Below, one piece after another: positions 23,681-35,699 of a stretch of DNA of 64,000 nucleotides. The notes beneath the pieces are model-generated. The model had not been told where the DNA came from. It saw only the letters and a program-made list of their open reading frames with translations, and ran no database searches. Origin of the DNA: Amborella trichopoda. Its lineage: Eukaryota; Streptophyta; Magnoliopsida; Amborellales; Amborellaceae. A program made the position numbers and the translations under genes. Location: assembly GCF_000471905.2 (NCBI RefSeq), contig NW_006499207.1, forward strand, positions 1,344,550 to 1,408,549, in the 5' to 3' direction. Positions within the stretch are counted from its first letter, which is position 1, and the number at the start of each line of letters is the position of its first letter.

Positions 23681-23743
23681 CAAAAGACCGCTCCTTGTGG
23701 CCGAAATTCACTACGTCAACGCTAATATTACTTCACAGATCTA

Positions 23744-24601
23744 GTGTTGCCTCTGAAGCCAAGTGATGAAGGTCACGAGTCTACAAGCAAGACTATGTCC
23801 CTGTCTCATGAAGATGTTGAGGATGTTGGAAGGAGGTTAGTGAACATGTTCAAGGAAGAAGAAAGGCTGGGTAAAATTTTACCCTCAACTACTCTTCATT
23901 CCAACATCCCAACCATCATCCCTCAAGAAACTCCCTCTTCGTTTGAAAAAGAGTCTTCACCTTCTACCCCCAGTTCTCAGCCACCTTGGCAGGAAATTGA
24001 ACCATAAGTCATTTATGAGATCGAGCAAGCCATGGGGGTAGAATTCCCTGCTCCAAGGATCACCTATACGCTGGACCATCAAAAAGTCTTGCATATCCCC
24101 ATTGCACTCTTGAAAGCCGAAGCAGTGCAACAATCGTGACAAAAAGTTTTTCAAAGTCCGGTTGCTATAAGTATAGAGGATGTTCCTCAGACCGATGTCC
24201 AACCAAAAGTTTTACTTTTTCCCTACTTCTCGGGAGAGATGTTCGACGAAGGGCAACTTCCTCCCCCTCAAGGGTGGGATCCTCTAGCAGACTTGAGGAT
24301 CGAAGTCCATAGTCTTTAGAGTAAATTGATGGTCGTGTGTATCGCTTCAAAGCATCTCAAATAGTTTATGCCGGAGACTAATAGCTATGATGAGCTTGAA
24401 GTAAACATGTCACCAACAGAGGTCGAGGCCCCTCCGGATTGGACTATCTATAACAACCAGGCTCACCAAATCATGAGGAAAATGAACTATGACCCTTTGG
24501 CCAATCAGACTTTGAAAGGAAAAAAAGTAATGACTCCCTATTTCGGAGATATCCAACTGGCGGTAGCCCACCATGGGGCTAAACAAGGCCTAGGGTATTA
24601 A
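23744..24601 (+). pseudogene. Linker between protease and RT, element B-C
   Basis: Acidic, low-complexity sequence (for example SYDELEVNMSPTEVEAP near 24,380) followed by the segment KKVMTPYFGDIQLAVAHHGA near 24,520. Comparable acidic linkers precede RT in Tat pol. The following RT domain is not found in this element; sequence beyond 24,602 moves into the opposite-strand ORF region. Confidence 0.55.
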
Positions 24602-24759
24602 TCTCTTGGGATAATGAAAGTATCGAGAGGCATTCATAAGAATCACATGAAGCGCATCAAAAGTAAAGAGAGAATGAAATCTTGTAGTAAAGTCATTCAA
24701 AAAGAGAAGCGCTTTATTCCTCAGTAAAAACTTTTACAAATACTAAAAAAAGCGGGAAT

Positions 24760-27700
24760 GACATGCTCAGAAATGATCAATCATCTTATTGATCTCTGCG
24801 CTGCGTGCTTCAGAAGAAGTCTCAGTGCCTTGAACACGTGCCATCACCTCCGTCGCTCTTTGAGTCGCCTCTGTCATCACCATAGTTTCTTATTCAAATG
24901 TGCTTTCGAGTTCGGACAAATCTGCAACCAAAGAGGCCTCCATGGGCTTCTTTTGAGCCATCTTTGTCTCGAGGCTCATGAATTCTTCTTTCAGTATTCG
25001 CATTGCCTCCCTTACTTCGATCATTCTCTTGAAGCTTCCTTGTACCTCTCTCTTGAGGTCTTGCTGATGCCCAATTATCAAGGCTTTCTTCTCAATATCT
25101 TCTCGCGACTGCGCAAGATCAACTCTTCCAAGGAGGCTACCGTTCAGGTTTCTTCCTCATGATGCAGCACTCCCAACTGCCAGTTCTCCAACAGGTTTAG
25201 AGTTGCATCGAAATGGGAAAGCACCTCTGACGTCTAGTTAAACCTTCTCCCAGCTCATCGAAAGGTAGCTCCCTCAAGCCCTTAAGGCCTGCTTTGAACA
25301 TGCCTTCAATTATGCTAGAAACATCACCGAAAATAAGCCGGGATGGTGTTACTGAGGCCATCACTGCGGAAGACACCTCGACCTCAAGGATCGGGCTTGT
25401 TGAAGTGATAGCCATCTGAGCCACTGGCTCACCTAAAATAAGGGCAAAGCCTAGAGCTTCTTTCCCTTCAGGCTCATAGGCGCCCCCGCCTCAATTTGCA
25501 AGGGCTCTTCGATGCCAACCTCTCCGTCTTCAACCTCTCTTATGGGGACCTCTACTTCTGTCCCAACAGGCTGTAGAGGAACCTGTTCCCCTTGCTCTTC
25601 ACCCTCTTGAACTGTCACCTTAGCATCACCAAGTTTAGGAATTTCCTCTTCTCTTTGGGCTTCCTCAACCGATTCTTTTCTGGCAATGGCTTCTTCCATT
25701 TGACCCTCACCTTCAACGGCTAGAACCTTGGCCACAAAGAGTTCAGTCACCTCATCTTCATGACTCGAGACTGTGGGAGCAGCAACCTCTTGGTGCTCAG
25801 GCACGTCATCAACTTCAGGCTCTTCTCCTCGAGCCATAGCCCTTGCCTCGGTCGGGGCACTAAACTCCTCATGCATAGAGGCCACATCAACAGCAGAGCC
25901 CCTTTCTAGAGCTGTTGCTTCAGGGTTTTCATCCTCTTCAGTCTCCACCCTTGCTGCCTTAGACTCAGGAACTAACCTTGGACTTAAGGGTGTCTCCCTA
26001 AGATCCAGAGTCCCCTCCCTATCAGAAGCAACATCAATAGGATCAGAGCTGTCAAAGTTGTCCACCTCAGTTTTTGAAGAAAAAGAAAACATTTTAGCAG
26101 AATCAGAAGATGGTTCAAAATCACAAAGGGTGATACTAGAAGAATTCTTAAAAGATCAGAAGAGGAAGGCCTACCTCATGTTTCTGACACCACATGAAGC
26201 TTATCGCTCTTTCGCCTCCAAATACGTCCACTAGCTGAAGACGTTGCAATGGTCTCCGCAAAAGTAGGGCACATTCGTTTCCTTCCCCCGCCTGGAGTAG
26301 GAGCTGCTACCTCAGATCCACCTCCCTGGGAAGGCCCTCCAGCCAATTTGCTGTGAGGACCGCTCCTGATTAGGGCTTTCAAGTCCTGTGGTGGATGCTT
26401 CTCATAACCAGGGACTTGTCGCCCCTCATCCCATTTGAAGATTGAGTTAAGATTGTCGAAGACACTCCCGGTCATCGTCTTCATTGCAAGGAACTCTGGT
26501 GAGGCCTCATCAGCAACTATCTCAGGCGGAAGCCCTAAAGCCTGCCAGTTAGAGGAATGATCTAAGGAGAACACCGTGTCGGGTGCAAGAGCATCCGTTA
26601 ACCCTCTTTGCTAGGTGTCTTGGCACCAGTTATTGTTCACTCCTTTCCAAGGTTGATCCTTATCCCAATAGGCCTTACTGGTGACCCTCCACGAGTTCAT
26701 GTATGCCCTGGTTGTTCGAACTCTCTTACCAAGGTGAGGCATCACATATTTGCTGGTCCTTTTCATTTCAAGACACATGGAACAAGCAGTCCGTAAATGC
26801 TCTGGCACCCAACACTCTCAGAAAGTTCCAAACTCTTCTGCCCTCCCCTTATACACCTTACTCCGACGCTTCTCGAAGAATACTTAGAGGGGCAGCCTTG
26901 GTCAAGCCCATGTTGACAGGCGAAGCAGTGGGGGAAATACCCCTCCAGCCGGGCACTGTGTGGAGTCCGATAAGGTAAAACTCCCCCTTTGATGCTCAGC
27001 ATGAACATGAGTTCCTTAATCGTTGTTGGGGCACCATCCAATTCCTTCCCCAATTCATCAACGAAAGCACAGTCGGTGAAGCTCCCGACCGGAAAAGGGA
27101 CTATCCTCATGTTCAAAGAATCATTCCTGAACAAACCCCGAGGCTCCCTGGGGTATGGAAGATAGCCCTCTGGTTCGCAATCTTCATCAGAAAGGACCAC
27201 AATTTATTTCCTGAGCACTGATGCATGATGTAGGTGTCAGGGAAATAAGCCTCTAGCCACCCATACACATAATGCACAGGGAATGGAGTTTTAAAATCTC
27301 TAGGAAAAGCTTCTCCTCCTACGATGCCATTCCCTCCCTCTTTACCCTTATAGGATTTTCCACGGGAGATAGCCCCCAAGCCATGGTATATGTTGCACAG
27401 GACTGGTTGAGCGAGGGCATACTCACACCCTCTAGCCATGTCGCACACCACGTGTAGTACCCTTGGACTAATGTCGTCCCCCCAGCCAGGGAACAAGAAT
27501 TTGCACAAAAAAAAGGCCAGGTAGGCGGCCAAGAAGACATGGTCATCGTCGGTCTCTAGTTGATATATGGGAGGTGTTGCTTTTTCTACTGCCTTCCCTT
27601 TTCCCTTCGGAGTACCCTGACCACCCTCAGGATAATCCCCACAAAATATATTCACCCATTCTGTAAAGGTGACCTTGCCATTGGTAGATCGGCCTACAAT

Positions 27701-28490
27701 CGACTGATAGACCTCAAGGATCTTCGAAAGACTGGCCCGCGGCTCTTCACCCCCCAAGTTAGCACCACTAAAGATAACTGAGTTTAGGGGCACAAACACG
27801 TCATAAATAGCCCCGATCATCGAGAGACCTCTAATGAAGTGAAGATCTATATAAAGAGATTCCCGCTTCACCATGACCAAGAAGCTAAGTATTGCTTACA
27901 TAGCTCCATGTCTCCAGAATACCTTTACTGTATTAGAGCAACGGTCGTAGTAGCTGCCTGAACACTGAACCGCTGCTATTAGCGAAGAACGCTTCAGAGT
28001 GCTTCCATACGAAGCCAATACCTTAGCAATCCAGGAAGTGTATCCCTTCAGATATTGGCGCTCTCCCTGAATCCAAGGGCCTTTTTCCAATCACCTAAGT
28101 AATCCCTTTGTCTAGACCATTTGCTTCCCCAAGGTGGGCAAGTTCTCCTCGGAAGCTATGTTCCAATGCATACAATGAAGAAGTGCCATCCCTTCCTCAA
28201 TACAGACGTTGCCATCATTGCCCTCCTACACTTCAAAGCATACGGGGTCAGTAATGAATGTAACATTAAAGGGCCATTCTGGTTAGCACACTTGCTGGGT
28301 CAGCCAAATGGGTTCACTCCTTGATAAAACTTCACTCGTAAAATCATGGGAGCCGATTTCTCCTTCCCTTGGGAGCATCTTCACATTAGGTATGTGGTAA
28401 GAAGAACCAGCCATTACAAATGGACTTAGCGCTTCACTCCTAAAAGCTTCTAAGGCACTGGAATAGCACCAGTTGAGCCTCTCAAACACT
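24760..28490 (-). pseudogene. Antisense ORF of element B-C: plant mobile domain-like protein with acidic and coiled-coil tail
   Basis: On the minus strand, about 3.7 kb of sequence encodes a protein unlike Gag or Pol. The N-terminal part has GERQYLKGYTSWIAKVLASY and then ESLYIDLHFIRGLSMIGAIY (within 27,700-28,090), the pattern of plant mobile domain (aminotransferase-like) proteins. The longest frame (27,113-27,880) continues with FCGDYPEGGQGTPKGKGKA and a hydrophobic helix (VFLAAYLAFFLCKFLFPGW). Later parts include a strongly acidic stretch (25,451-26,092) and a heptad-like Lys/Glu segment, MIEVREAMRILKEEFMSLE (24,890-25,081). Such antisense ORFs are known in some Tat elements. It is part of the fossil and is broken, with several breaks. 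Its own promoter is suggested by a TATA block at 29,629. Confidence 0.75.
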
Positions 28491-28905
28491 TATCGCCGGG
28501 TGAGCTTCTCAATGCTCAGCACTAGTTGCGTATTAACGAATAGCGTCAAGTGAGTTTGACAAACACTCAGCATCGATTGAGCCTCTCAAACACTTATTGT
28601 CGGGTGAGCTCTTAATGCTCAGCGCCTGTTGCGTATTAACGAATAACGTTGGGTGAGTTTGATAAACACTCAGTGCCGGTCGAGCTTCTCGGTACTCAGC
28701 GCCAGTTGAGCATCAACAACTAGCGCCGGTTAAGTTTTTAAGCACTCAGCACTGGTTGAGTGCCAAAAACTAGCATCAGTTGAGTCTTTCAGTGCTCAGT
28801 GTCTGTTAACTAGCGCTGATTGAGTCTTTCAACGCTTAGCCCCGATTGAGGTTGCCAACACCTTAGCGATGGTTGAGCTTGTCCAAGGCCAGTGCCGGCT
28901 ATGAT
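28490..28905. repeat. Tandem array of 'cgccggttgagctt..actcagc' units
   Basis: Short degenerate units (about 25-35 bases) of the form 'agcgccggttgagcttctcaacactc' fill this stretch. A higher-order repeat of about 120 bases is also visible: the segment from 28,485 recurs from 28,590, including 'ttgcgtattaacgaata' in both. It lies between the antisense ORF start and its presumed promoter, so it would be in the antisense 5' leader. Confidence 0.75.
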
Positions 28906-29628
28906 GGAATCTCTCGCACGTGCCAAGAATCATAGTCGTGACACCTCGAACTTAGCAACGTCGACTGATAACTGTCTTCACGTCTTTCGGTTCTGCCTCA
29001 CACATGAGCGATTGATAATTGTCCAATTTCCAAGGATGAACGCTAAACCGTCACCAATCGTATGCCTTCCCCACGATGGTTCACCTCCTACAATCGTACA
29101 GCCCACCTCTTACAACCGTTCGTTCGTCTCCCGCTGAAACTTTTCCAATATGCTCGGAAACCCACTGAAGAACTTTCCCGCCCGTTTTTTTGGCCTGAGT
29201 GTCACCAGAACCTCACCGAAAAACTCCGGTAAACTTCCCCTAAGTTCCTGGAAACTTTTGCAACACCACGAGCAGTGCCCAAAAACTTCCACAATCATCG
29301 AGAGACCCTTAAAATTCCCAACCAAAAAGGAAAACTGCACCACGAATTTCCTCTCTTTTGCGGAAAACTTCCTAGAGTATTCTCCTCTCCCTACTACTCT
29401 CTCAGTAACTTTGCCAATTCTTGGCAAAGTCCACACGTAGAAGGTTTTCTCTATAAGACCCTTGTCAGAATCCTGCTGTTTGCAGAAGAATCTTCCCTAC
29501 AAAACTCTTGCTAAAGTCTTACTACTTGCTGAAACTTCAACCGGGCACACCCTCTCCTCACTGTTAAAGAAAACTGTTTCTTAAGTTTTTACACTTTGTG
29601 AAAAATAAGGGAAAATGGGATTTTACCC

Positions 29629-29638
29629 CCTTATATAG
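29629..29638 (-). promoter_or_regulatory. Antisense TATA box upstream of the antisense ORF
   Basis: The minus strand reads CTATATAAGGGGGTAAA here, followed by ATCCCATTTTCCC and 'tttttcacaaa'. The large minus-strand element has the matching block CTATATAAGGGTGTAAA, then CCCCATTTTTCACC, at 42,153 on the plus strand, at the corresponding place and orientation. It lies about 1.1 kb before the first antisense frame at 28,489. Confidence 0.6.
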
Positions 29639-29749
29639 ACTACGATGCCCTCAAATGCCCCTCACAAACTCGAAATTCGATTTGCATCCAAGGGAAGCCA
29701 AGCAACAATGAGCTGCGTCAAGCCTCGGCTTGAGGCCTGAGGTAACTCT

Positions 29750-30020
29750 CATCCCTAGTGCCGATTGACTTAGCGCACGGTGTAAATTTCAACACAACCC
29801 TAGTGCCGGTTGACTTAGCACCGGGTGAGTTACAAATACAACCCTATTGTCGATTGACTTAACGCTGGGTGAGTTTCCAAATACAACCCTAGTGCCGACT
29901 GACTTAACGTCAGGTGTGTTTTCAAAAACGACCCTAGCGCTAGTTGACTTCAGATAATATCACAGGTCGTTCACAACGCCGATTAAATCTTTAACAACCC
30001 AACGCCGGTTATGTTTTGAG
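29750..30020. repeat. Tandem array 'ccctagtgccggttgacttagcaccgggtgag'
   Basis: Five to six units of about 45-50 bases, each beginning 'accctagtgccg' and including 'gttgacttagc' and 'gggtgagtt'. It lies upstream of the antisense TATA block. Confidence 0.75.
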
Positions 30021-30564
30021 AACTCTGCGTCGGTTGAATATTTGCAATAGACCACTGGCGCTACACGTGGCATCGACCGTATTTCAAGCAATGTATGCCT
30101 TACCACTAGCCCTAGTGAAGTTACATCGAAACCGTGATGTGTCATCCCCAGTGGAGTTACACATGGGCCGTTGCACCCAAACCGTGACTTACCAAATGAA
30201 GTTGGGACCTGTCCTTCATCCCCCAGTAGGAGTCACACTCATACTGCAACCCATTATCCCCAATGGGGTTAGGGTCATTCTTACCTCTTCAATTCCTGGT
30301 GGGTTTGTTCACACCACCCAGTGGGTTTGTTCGCACCAAGCTATCTTATCCCCACAGAGTCGGGTTATTTTCATAAGCCAATTCTCCAAAGAGTACGCTT
30401 ACCTCCATTAAACCCTAGGGAAGTCTACCTCTATTGACCAGCCTTTATCATGTCACCATTCCAATCTAAGCCTTCAGTTTGTGAATGGCCTTAACCATTA
30501 TTCCTAGGGAGTCGAATCACCATCCACAGACCTATTCCCCATGGGGCTCCACTTACATGGAGAC

Positions 30565-31400
30565 AAAGCCTCGGTCCATGCTGCACGACCCTAAATTGCA
30601 TAGCCTCGATTCATGCTGCACGACACTAAACTGCATAGCCTCGGTCCATGCTGCACGACTCTAAACTGCATAGCCTCAGTCCATGCTGCACGACCCTAAA
30701 CAGCATGGCCACGGTCCATGCTTCATGACCCTATACTGCACAGCCTCAGTCCATGCTTCATGACCCTAAACTGCATAGCCTCGATCAATGCTGCACGACC
30801 TTAAACTGTACAGCCTCAGTCCGTGATGCACGACCCAAAATTGCGCAGCCTCTGTCCGTACTACATGACCCTAAACTGCACAGCCTAGGTCCATGCTGCA
30901 CGACCCTAAACTGTACAGCCTCGGTCCATGCTGCACGACCCTAAAATGCATAGCCTGGTTTAAACACATGACCCTAAATTGAACAGCCTCGGTCTATGCA
31001 GCACGACCCTAACTGTACAGCCTCGGTCTGTGCTGCACGACCCTAAACTGCACAGCCCCGGTCTAGACGCATGACCCTAAACTGCATGGTCCAAAATATA
31101 TGACCTTAAACTGTAGTGGTGGTCCGTGCTGCATGACCTTAAATTGCACAGCACCATGGTCCAAACTACATGACTTTAAACTGTAGCGGAGGTCTAGTTG
31201 CACTACCTTAAACTGCATGGTCTTAATTGTACGATTTTAAACTACATAACCACAGTCTAGTTGTGTGACCTTAAACCATAACACCCATCCTAGCCGCTTC
31301 ACGTTAAAAGGCTCAGCAACCATGGTCCAACTGTATGACCTTAAACCATAGTGCACGTCCTGTTGGCATGACGATAAACTGCTTTGCTTAGGTCATGGAG
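30565..31400. repeat. Tandem array 'ggtccatgctgcacgaccctaaactgca'
   Basis: At least fifteen units of about 33-37 bases to 31,080, then more diverged units ('catgaccttaaactgtag') to about 31,400. Element G-F has the reverse-oriented counterpart at 40,390-41,240, so the array belongs to the family and predates both insertions. Confidence 0.85.
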
Positions 31401-32920
31401 GCATGACCATAAACTCACCCCACATACACGCACACGCCCTTACGTGCACTTTCACGCACACCTTTCCTAACCTACCTGATAGTGTGCGTGCACCAACTTC
31501 ATTACCTACTCAGTGAGTCCATTCATTTCATCACCATACCTCATTCCCCAGTGAGTCTCTCCCATGCTCACAAAACGGTAAACCATCCGCCATCCATACT
31601 CGTTGTAAATTAGTGGGTCACCATCGTGCACTCACATTTCATACATCGTCCATCTCTCATAGGTAGCCCCAAGCCATCTCCCCAAGTGGGCCAAACCACC
31701 ACCATACTCACTCCATGGCCTTAAAAGACTTCCATCCATCACCATCACCATCACCATCACAGCCTAGTTGCATGTATAGGCCGCATGACGTTAAACTGTT
31801 TTCCACAGGTCTCGGAGGCCCTTAAACACGCCTTCATAAAGAAAAAGAGAAAAGAATAATATAGTGTATGCCTGAACAAGGGAAGGCTATGAGTAAAAAT
31901 GTTGGACGAGCATGCTCACAAAACCATGAGTAAAAGAGTTCCGTGAATAAAAAACCGGGCACGATGAAAACCCGAAAGGGCATCGTGAGCAAGAATGAAA
32001 AAAAAGAAAAAAAGAAAAAAGGATGGACTTGACCAGAAGGTCATGGGTAAATGAACCCCATAAAAAAAAGTTAGTGAAAACCGTCTCAACTACGCCGCTG
32101 CCCAAGTCCAAGCAAAAATCTGTAAAGGACGCTTGGATCAATAAACATGTTGATGCAACACTCGCCTCAACAGGCGGCTTCAATCCTCACTCAAAAGAAG
32201 AAAATCCCTGGTGACATAAAAACCAAGAACCTAAAAACATGAGTTTCAAGGAAAGATTCTGACAGTCTGAGTCTAGTTGTAAAAGGACTTGAAAGACAGA
32301 AGACTCGCCAAGACGGTAAGACAAGTCTCATGAGGAAGAACATTATTCTCATGAGGTCACAATTACACTCTAAGAAACAAACATTACAAAGGCAAGAAAC
32401 TACAAAGTAAGGGGAGAACCTATCAGAGACTTAAGCTGGCCTAGCCGATAGGCCCAGACCGGCTAACACTGCCCCTGATTGGATCCCGTAGTCGAGACCT
32501 AAAGTGGGACTCTGAAGGTCAAAAGCAAATCGAGTGTAGCAGCAAACAATGCCTACCAAAGCAAACCAACGAACCCAGAGCAAATGGGAACAATTCCCTT
32601 CGCAATTGCACTCAATTACTAGATGGGCCCGATTTTGACTGACAAGGTTCATACAAAATCCTTAGATTCAGAATCACAAACAGTCCGCGTGAGGGAGAGG
32701 ACTTCGACAAGATCCCTCAAACAAAAAAGTCTCTTCTCCCCCTAAAGTCTCCACAGACGAACTCACGAACAATGCATCCCTACGTCTGAGCAGCCTAGTT
32801 ACACCATTACGTGAATCTCCTCAGCATTCACGTGGTCCTATGGCTAGGAAGCAAAAAACTAAAAGCTGAAGGAAAATTTCCAAACAACTGTCCTTCTTGC
32901 TTCTCTTGAAGCACAACAAT
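31400..32920 (+). other. Non-coding 3' region of element B-C
   Basis: No gene is seen. The sequence is a set of diverged short repeats, including a (catcac)n-like run at about 31,735-31,765 and 'atgagtaaaa' words at 31,880-32,050. It then runs into a segment conserved with element G-F (32,690-32,920 against 39,236-39,470, opposite strand), which leads to the polypurine tract. Confidence 0.7.
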
Positions 32921-32933
32921 CGGCGGGGAAAAC
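32921..32933 (+). other. Polypurine tract of element B-C
   Basis: CGGCGGGGAAAAC sits directly before LTR C and aligns with the purine run GGGGGGGGCAAG before LTR G. It would prime plus-strand DNA synthesis. Confidence 0.7.
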
Positions 32934-34236
32934 TCTTTGAACATATTTTTCAGCACCTTGGTCCTTGGTAGGAAGCAGGTCAATAAAGCCTACAAAAAAG
33001 TGAAAATTCCTGACAGTCTCAGAATGGCACCAGAATTGGTCAAGATCATCACCAGCACTCCAAAAGACCACCTGTCAAGTTTCGTCGTATTCCAACTTAT
33101 CTATGATAGTGAACACAAAGGAACAATTTCAGAAAAATGGCCTCTAAGCACCCTGAAACATACCCTATAACTGAAACAACATTTTCGGTGTCTCAAATCA
33201 CTATAGGACTACCACCATTAGATTCGGCAAGGTCGAAAATCCCTCTAGGTCAAGTTTCGACTTAATCAGACACTCTAAAACAAAGATATGAGCAAAACAT
33301 TGAGACAAGAGGGGTTGCACACTATTCCCATGTGGTCTCACTGCACCAAAACACCATTAAAGGTGGTTATTTTTATAATCGCAAGCAGTCACTTTCGGGG
33401 CCCGTAACTCACTCGTTCCAAGTCGGATCGCTTTCGAATTTGGTGAGTACATTCGTCTCATCAAGACGAACAATCAGATATGTGCCACGCCCCGAGACGA
33501 TGTTCGAGCAGGGAGACAAGCAAGAGAGAAGTTGTCGATTCGTGAAGAAATTACAGAAAATTCAGCAACGACACGCCTCGCTCGATAGACAAAATCATGA
33601 CGCTCGCGCAACGAATCAACACGAAATCAATTCCATTGTCTGCGTAAGGTCTAGGGATATCATTAATCCGAACCCCATACATGATGGATGGTTAGATTTC
33701 ATGAACGAAGCCGACGAAGTAACTGAAATTTTGGCCCTCAGATTCCAGATTCTGGCCAAAACTCAAAAGTTACGAAATCTTCGTTCGGGCTCCAAATCGA
33801 GTCCCGTTTGTTGCCACGCGATCTTGACGACATGCTTAGTGCACTACGATGAAAAAATTATAGAAAAACATGAAGGAAGAGTGTACTATCGATCTGAAGT
33901 TTTTAAGATTCAAACAAATTTCAAGTCTCATAATCATGGCTCAAAAACATGATTCATGACTTGAAGTTGGTATCAAAACGATCTCCGTGTGGAGCCCTAC
34001 AAGAAACCCATAATATTTCGATCAAACGAGCATTAAAGCAACCCTGAGTCAGCCACAGAAGATCATACAAGTTCTCGGGTAGCAGTAGGGATTGTTTTAG
34101 AATTCCACACATTGTTAGGCATAGGCAAAACAATCCTTTTTCACCAATTTTTAGAATTTGTTTTAATTCAATTAAATCTTAATTTTCAGCAATTAGGTCT
34201 AATTTTGATCAGTCCATCCATGTTTGGGCACAATTC

Positions 34237-34341
34237 TATATAAACAGGCACTGCCTCATTGTAAACGAACCCCAAAACAAGCACTGCCTCATTGTAAAAA
34301 GACCCCTCGACCTTCAGTTGCTGATTTGAAGATTGAATAAA
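34237..34341 (+). promoter_or_regulatory. LTR C TATA box and poly(A) signal
   Basis: TATATAAA at 34,237-34,244 lies in the family block 'gggcacaattctatataaacaggc'. AATAAA is at 34,336-34,341. The same pair is present in the other Tat LTRs, which supports the U3/R/U5 assignment. Confidence 0.72.
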
Positions 34342-34574
34342 ATTTTTGATTACTTGCTTGAGCTTGTGAGAGAGAGAGAGAGTAGAGTGAAAAAAAGGGT
34401 CAGTACCCTTCAAGTAGGAAACTTTCTCTCTCCTTCTTTTCTCTCTTTCTCTCAGTTCTCTCTTTTTTCTCTCTTTCTCTCTTCTCCTTGTTTTCTCTCT
34501 CTTCTTTCTCTCTCTCTCTTTTCTCTGTCGCTTTCTCTTTCTTCTCTCCTCATCTTTATCTCAATTTGTCCCCT

Positions 34575-35105
34575 TCTGATGCAACCGGTGAGGCTTAGTG
34601 CCAGTTGGTCTCCGCTATCTCTTCCTGTCAGTCGGCAAGACCTAGTGCCGACTGAGCCTTGTCTCTTCCTTTGTCAGTCGGTGAGACCTAGGATCGATTG
34701 GTCTTCTCTCTCTTCTTCTAACAGTCGGTGAGACCTAACACCGACTGGTTTCCTCTCTCTCTCTCTCTGTCAGTTGAAGAGACCTAGCATCGACAGGGCC
34801 TTCTGTCTCTTCCTTTGTCAGTCGGTGAGATCTAGCATCGGTTGGTCTTCTCTCTCTTCTTCAATCAATCAGTAAGACCTTGCACCGACTGGCTTTCTCT
34901 CTCTTCCTCTTTCAATCGGTGTGACCTAACACTGACTGGGTTTCTCTCTCTTCCTCTCTCAATCGACAAGACTTAATGCCGATTGATTTTCTCTCTCTTC
35001 CTCTATCAGTCAGCAAGACTTCATGTTAATTGGATTTCTCTCTCTTCCCCTATCTGTCGGTGACCTAACATTGACTGAGTTTCTCTCTCTTCTTCTCTCA
35101 GTCAA
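34575..35105 (+). repeat. Hairpin array type 2 in LTR C
   Basis: About eleven units of 45-50 bases with pyrimidine spacers. Three units show the stem well: CAGTCGGCA/TGCCGACTG (34,629-34,654), CAGTCGGTG/CACCGACTG (34,722-34,747) and CAATCGACA/TGCCGATTG (34,958-34,983), all with an eight-base 'agac..aa' type loop. Stem bases change on both arms between units. Confidence 0.88.
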
Positions 35106-35107
35106 AG

Positions 35108-35244
35108 ATCAAGTGATATATCAAAACGATCACCTCGCTGAGCTCGTCACTTTTACGGTATTATTTTCACGGAGAGGTTGCCAGAATGGGACGAAATGAG
35201 ATCCGAACAATCACCATGGCCCATGCTACCTTTTTGGACACCAT
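35108..35244. other. Unassigned 137-base centre between the two Tat clusters
   Basis: This short stretch separates the plus-strand cluster from the minus-strand cluster. I see no match to any LTR or internal part in the window, and no gene. It may be the only remaining non-element DNA between them, or a fragment of an unrelated repeat. Confidence 0.5.
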
Positions 35245-35699
35245 TGGTTAGGTGCCTCGATCTCGCCCTCCTGGTCGGGATGACCTGGTAGCACGTGTCT
35301 CGGGTTTTAGGGGAACTTGGGACTTGAGACCACTCTCTCGGGAACCTTGTTACAACAAAGGCAGGTATACCAACCGATGAGAGAGAAATTTTATGTGAGA
35401 CGGGACACACCTCACCTGAGTCCGTGACTCACTCGGGCTGACACGTGCGAGCGCCCTCTTAGATCACATAAAAAATCCCTCTAGTTCTACAACTGGTTCA
35501 AAATTGCCTCCCTTGGCTTGTACTCTTCTGTTTCTGCAATCGCACATACATGGTTAATTTACAAGACAAGTGGGCCAAGGGACCCCGTCTTATCTTAGGC
35601 GACATCCAAAAGAAGAAGAAAAGAGTAAGAGGATAGAGATTGAGGTGATGAAAGGAGAAGAAAGAGATAGAATAGAGGAAAGGGGAAGAGAAGAATTTG

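Larger units (their letters stand above)
16380..35107 (+). mobile_element. Ty3/gypsy Tat/Ogre-type element B-C, large, broken
   Basis: Plus-strand element of about 18.7 kb. Order: LTR B (16,380-18,579), tRNA-Arg primer site, leader ORF region, gag, post-gag, aspartic protease, protease-RT linker, a long ORF on the opposite strand (24,760-28,490), repeat arrays, polypurine tract and LTR C (32,934-35,107). RT, RNase H and integrase were not found, so it could not move on its own. LTRs B and C differ by about 15 percent by eye in the first 400 bases, implying several million years at common plant rates. It carries many breaks. The internal order matches the Tat lineage, where antisense ORFs between pol and the 3' LTR are known. 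Confidence 0.87.
32934..35107 (+). mobile_element. LTR C (Tat, hairpin type 2), 3' LTR of element B-C
   Basis: It starts at 32,934 next to the polypurine tract and aligns with LTR B along its length. U3 is about 1.3 kb, with TATATAAA at 34,237 and AATAAA at 34,336, then a pyrimidine tract (34,425-34,560) and the hairpin array. The usual LTR end 'cacctaacca' is not reached. Confidence 0.84.

Noticed and set aside
27113-27880. The 255-codon minus-strand frame as a host gene
   Set aside because: The plant mobile domain is also found in host proteins, but here it lies between pol remnants and the 3' LTR of a Tat element, where antisense ORFs of this type are known. No host-type flanking sequence is seen.
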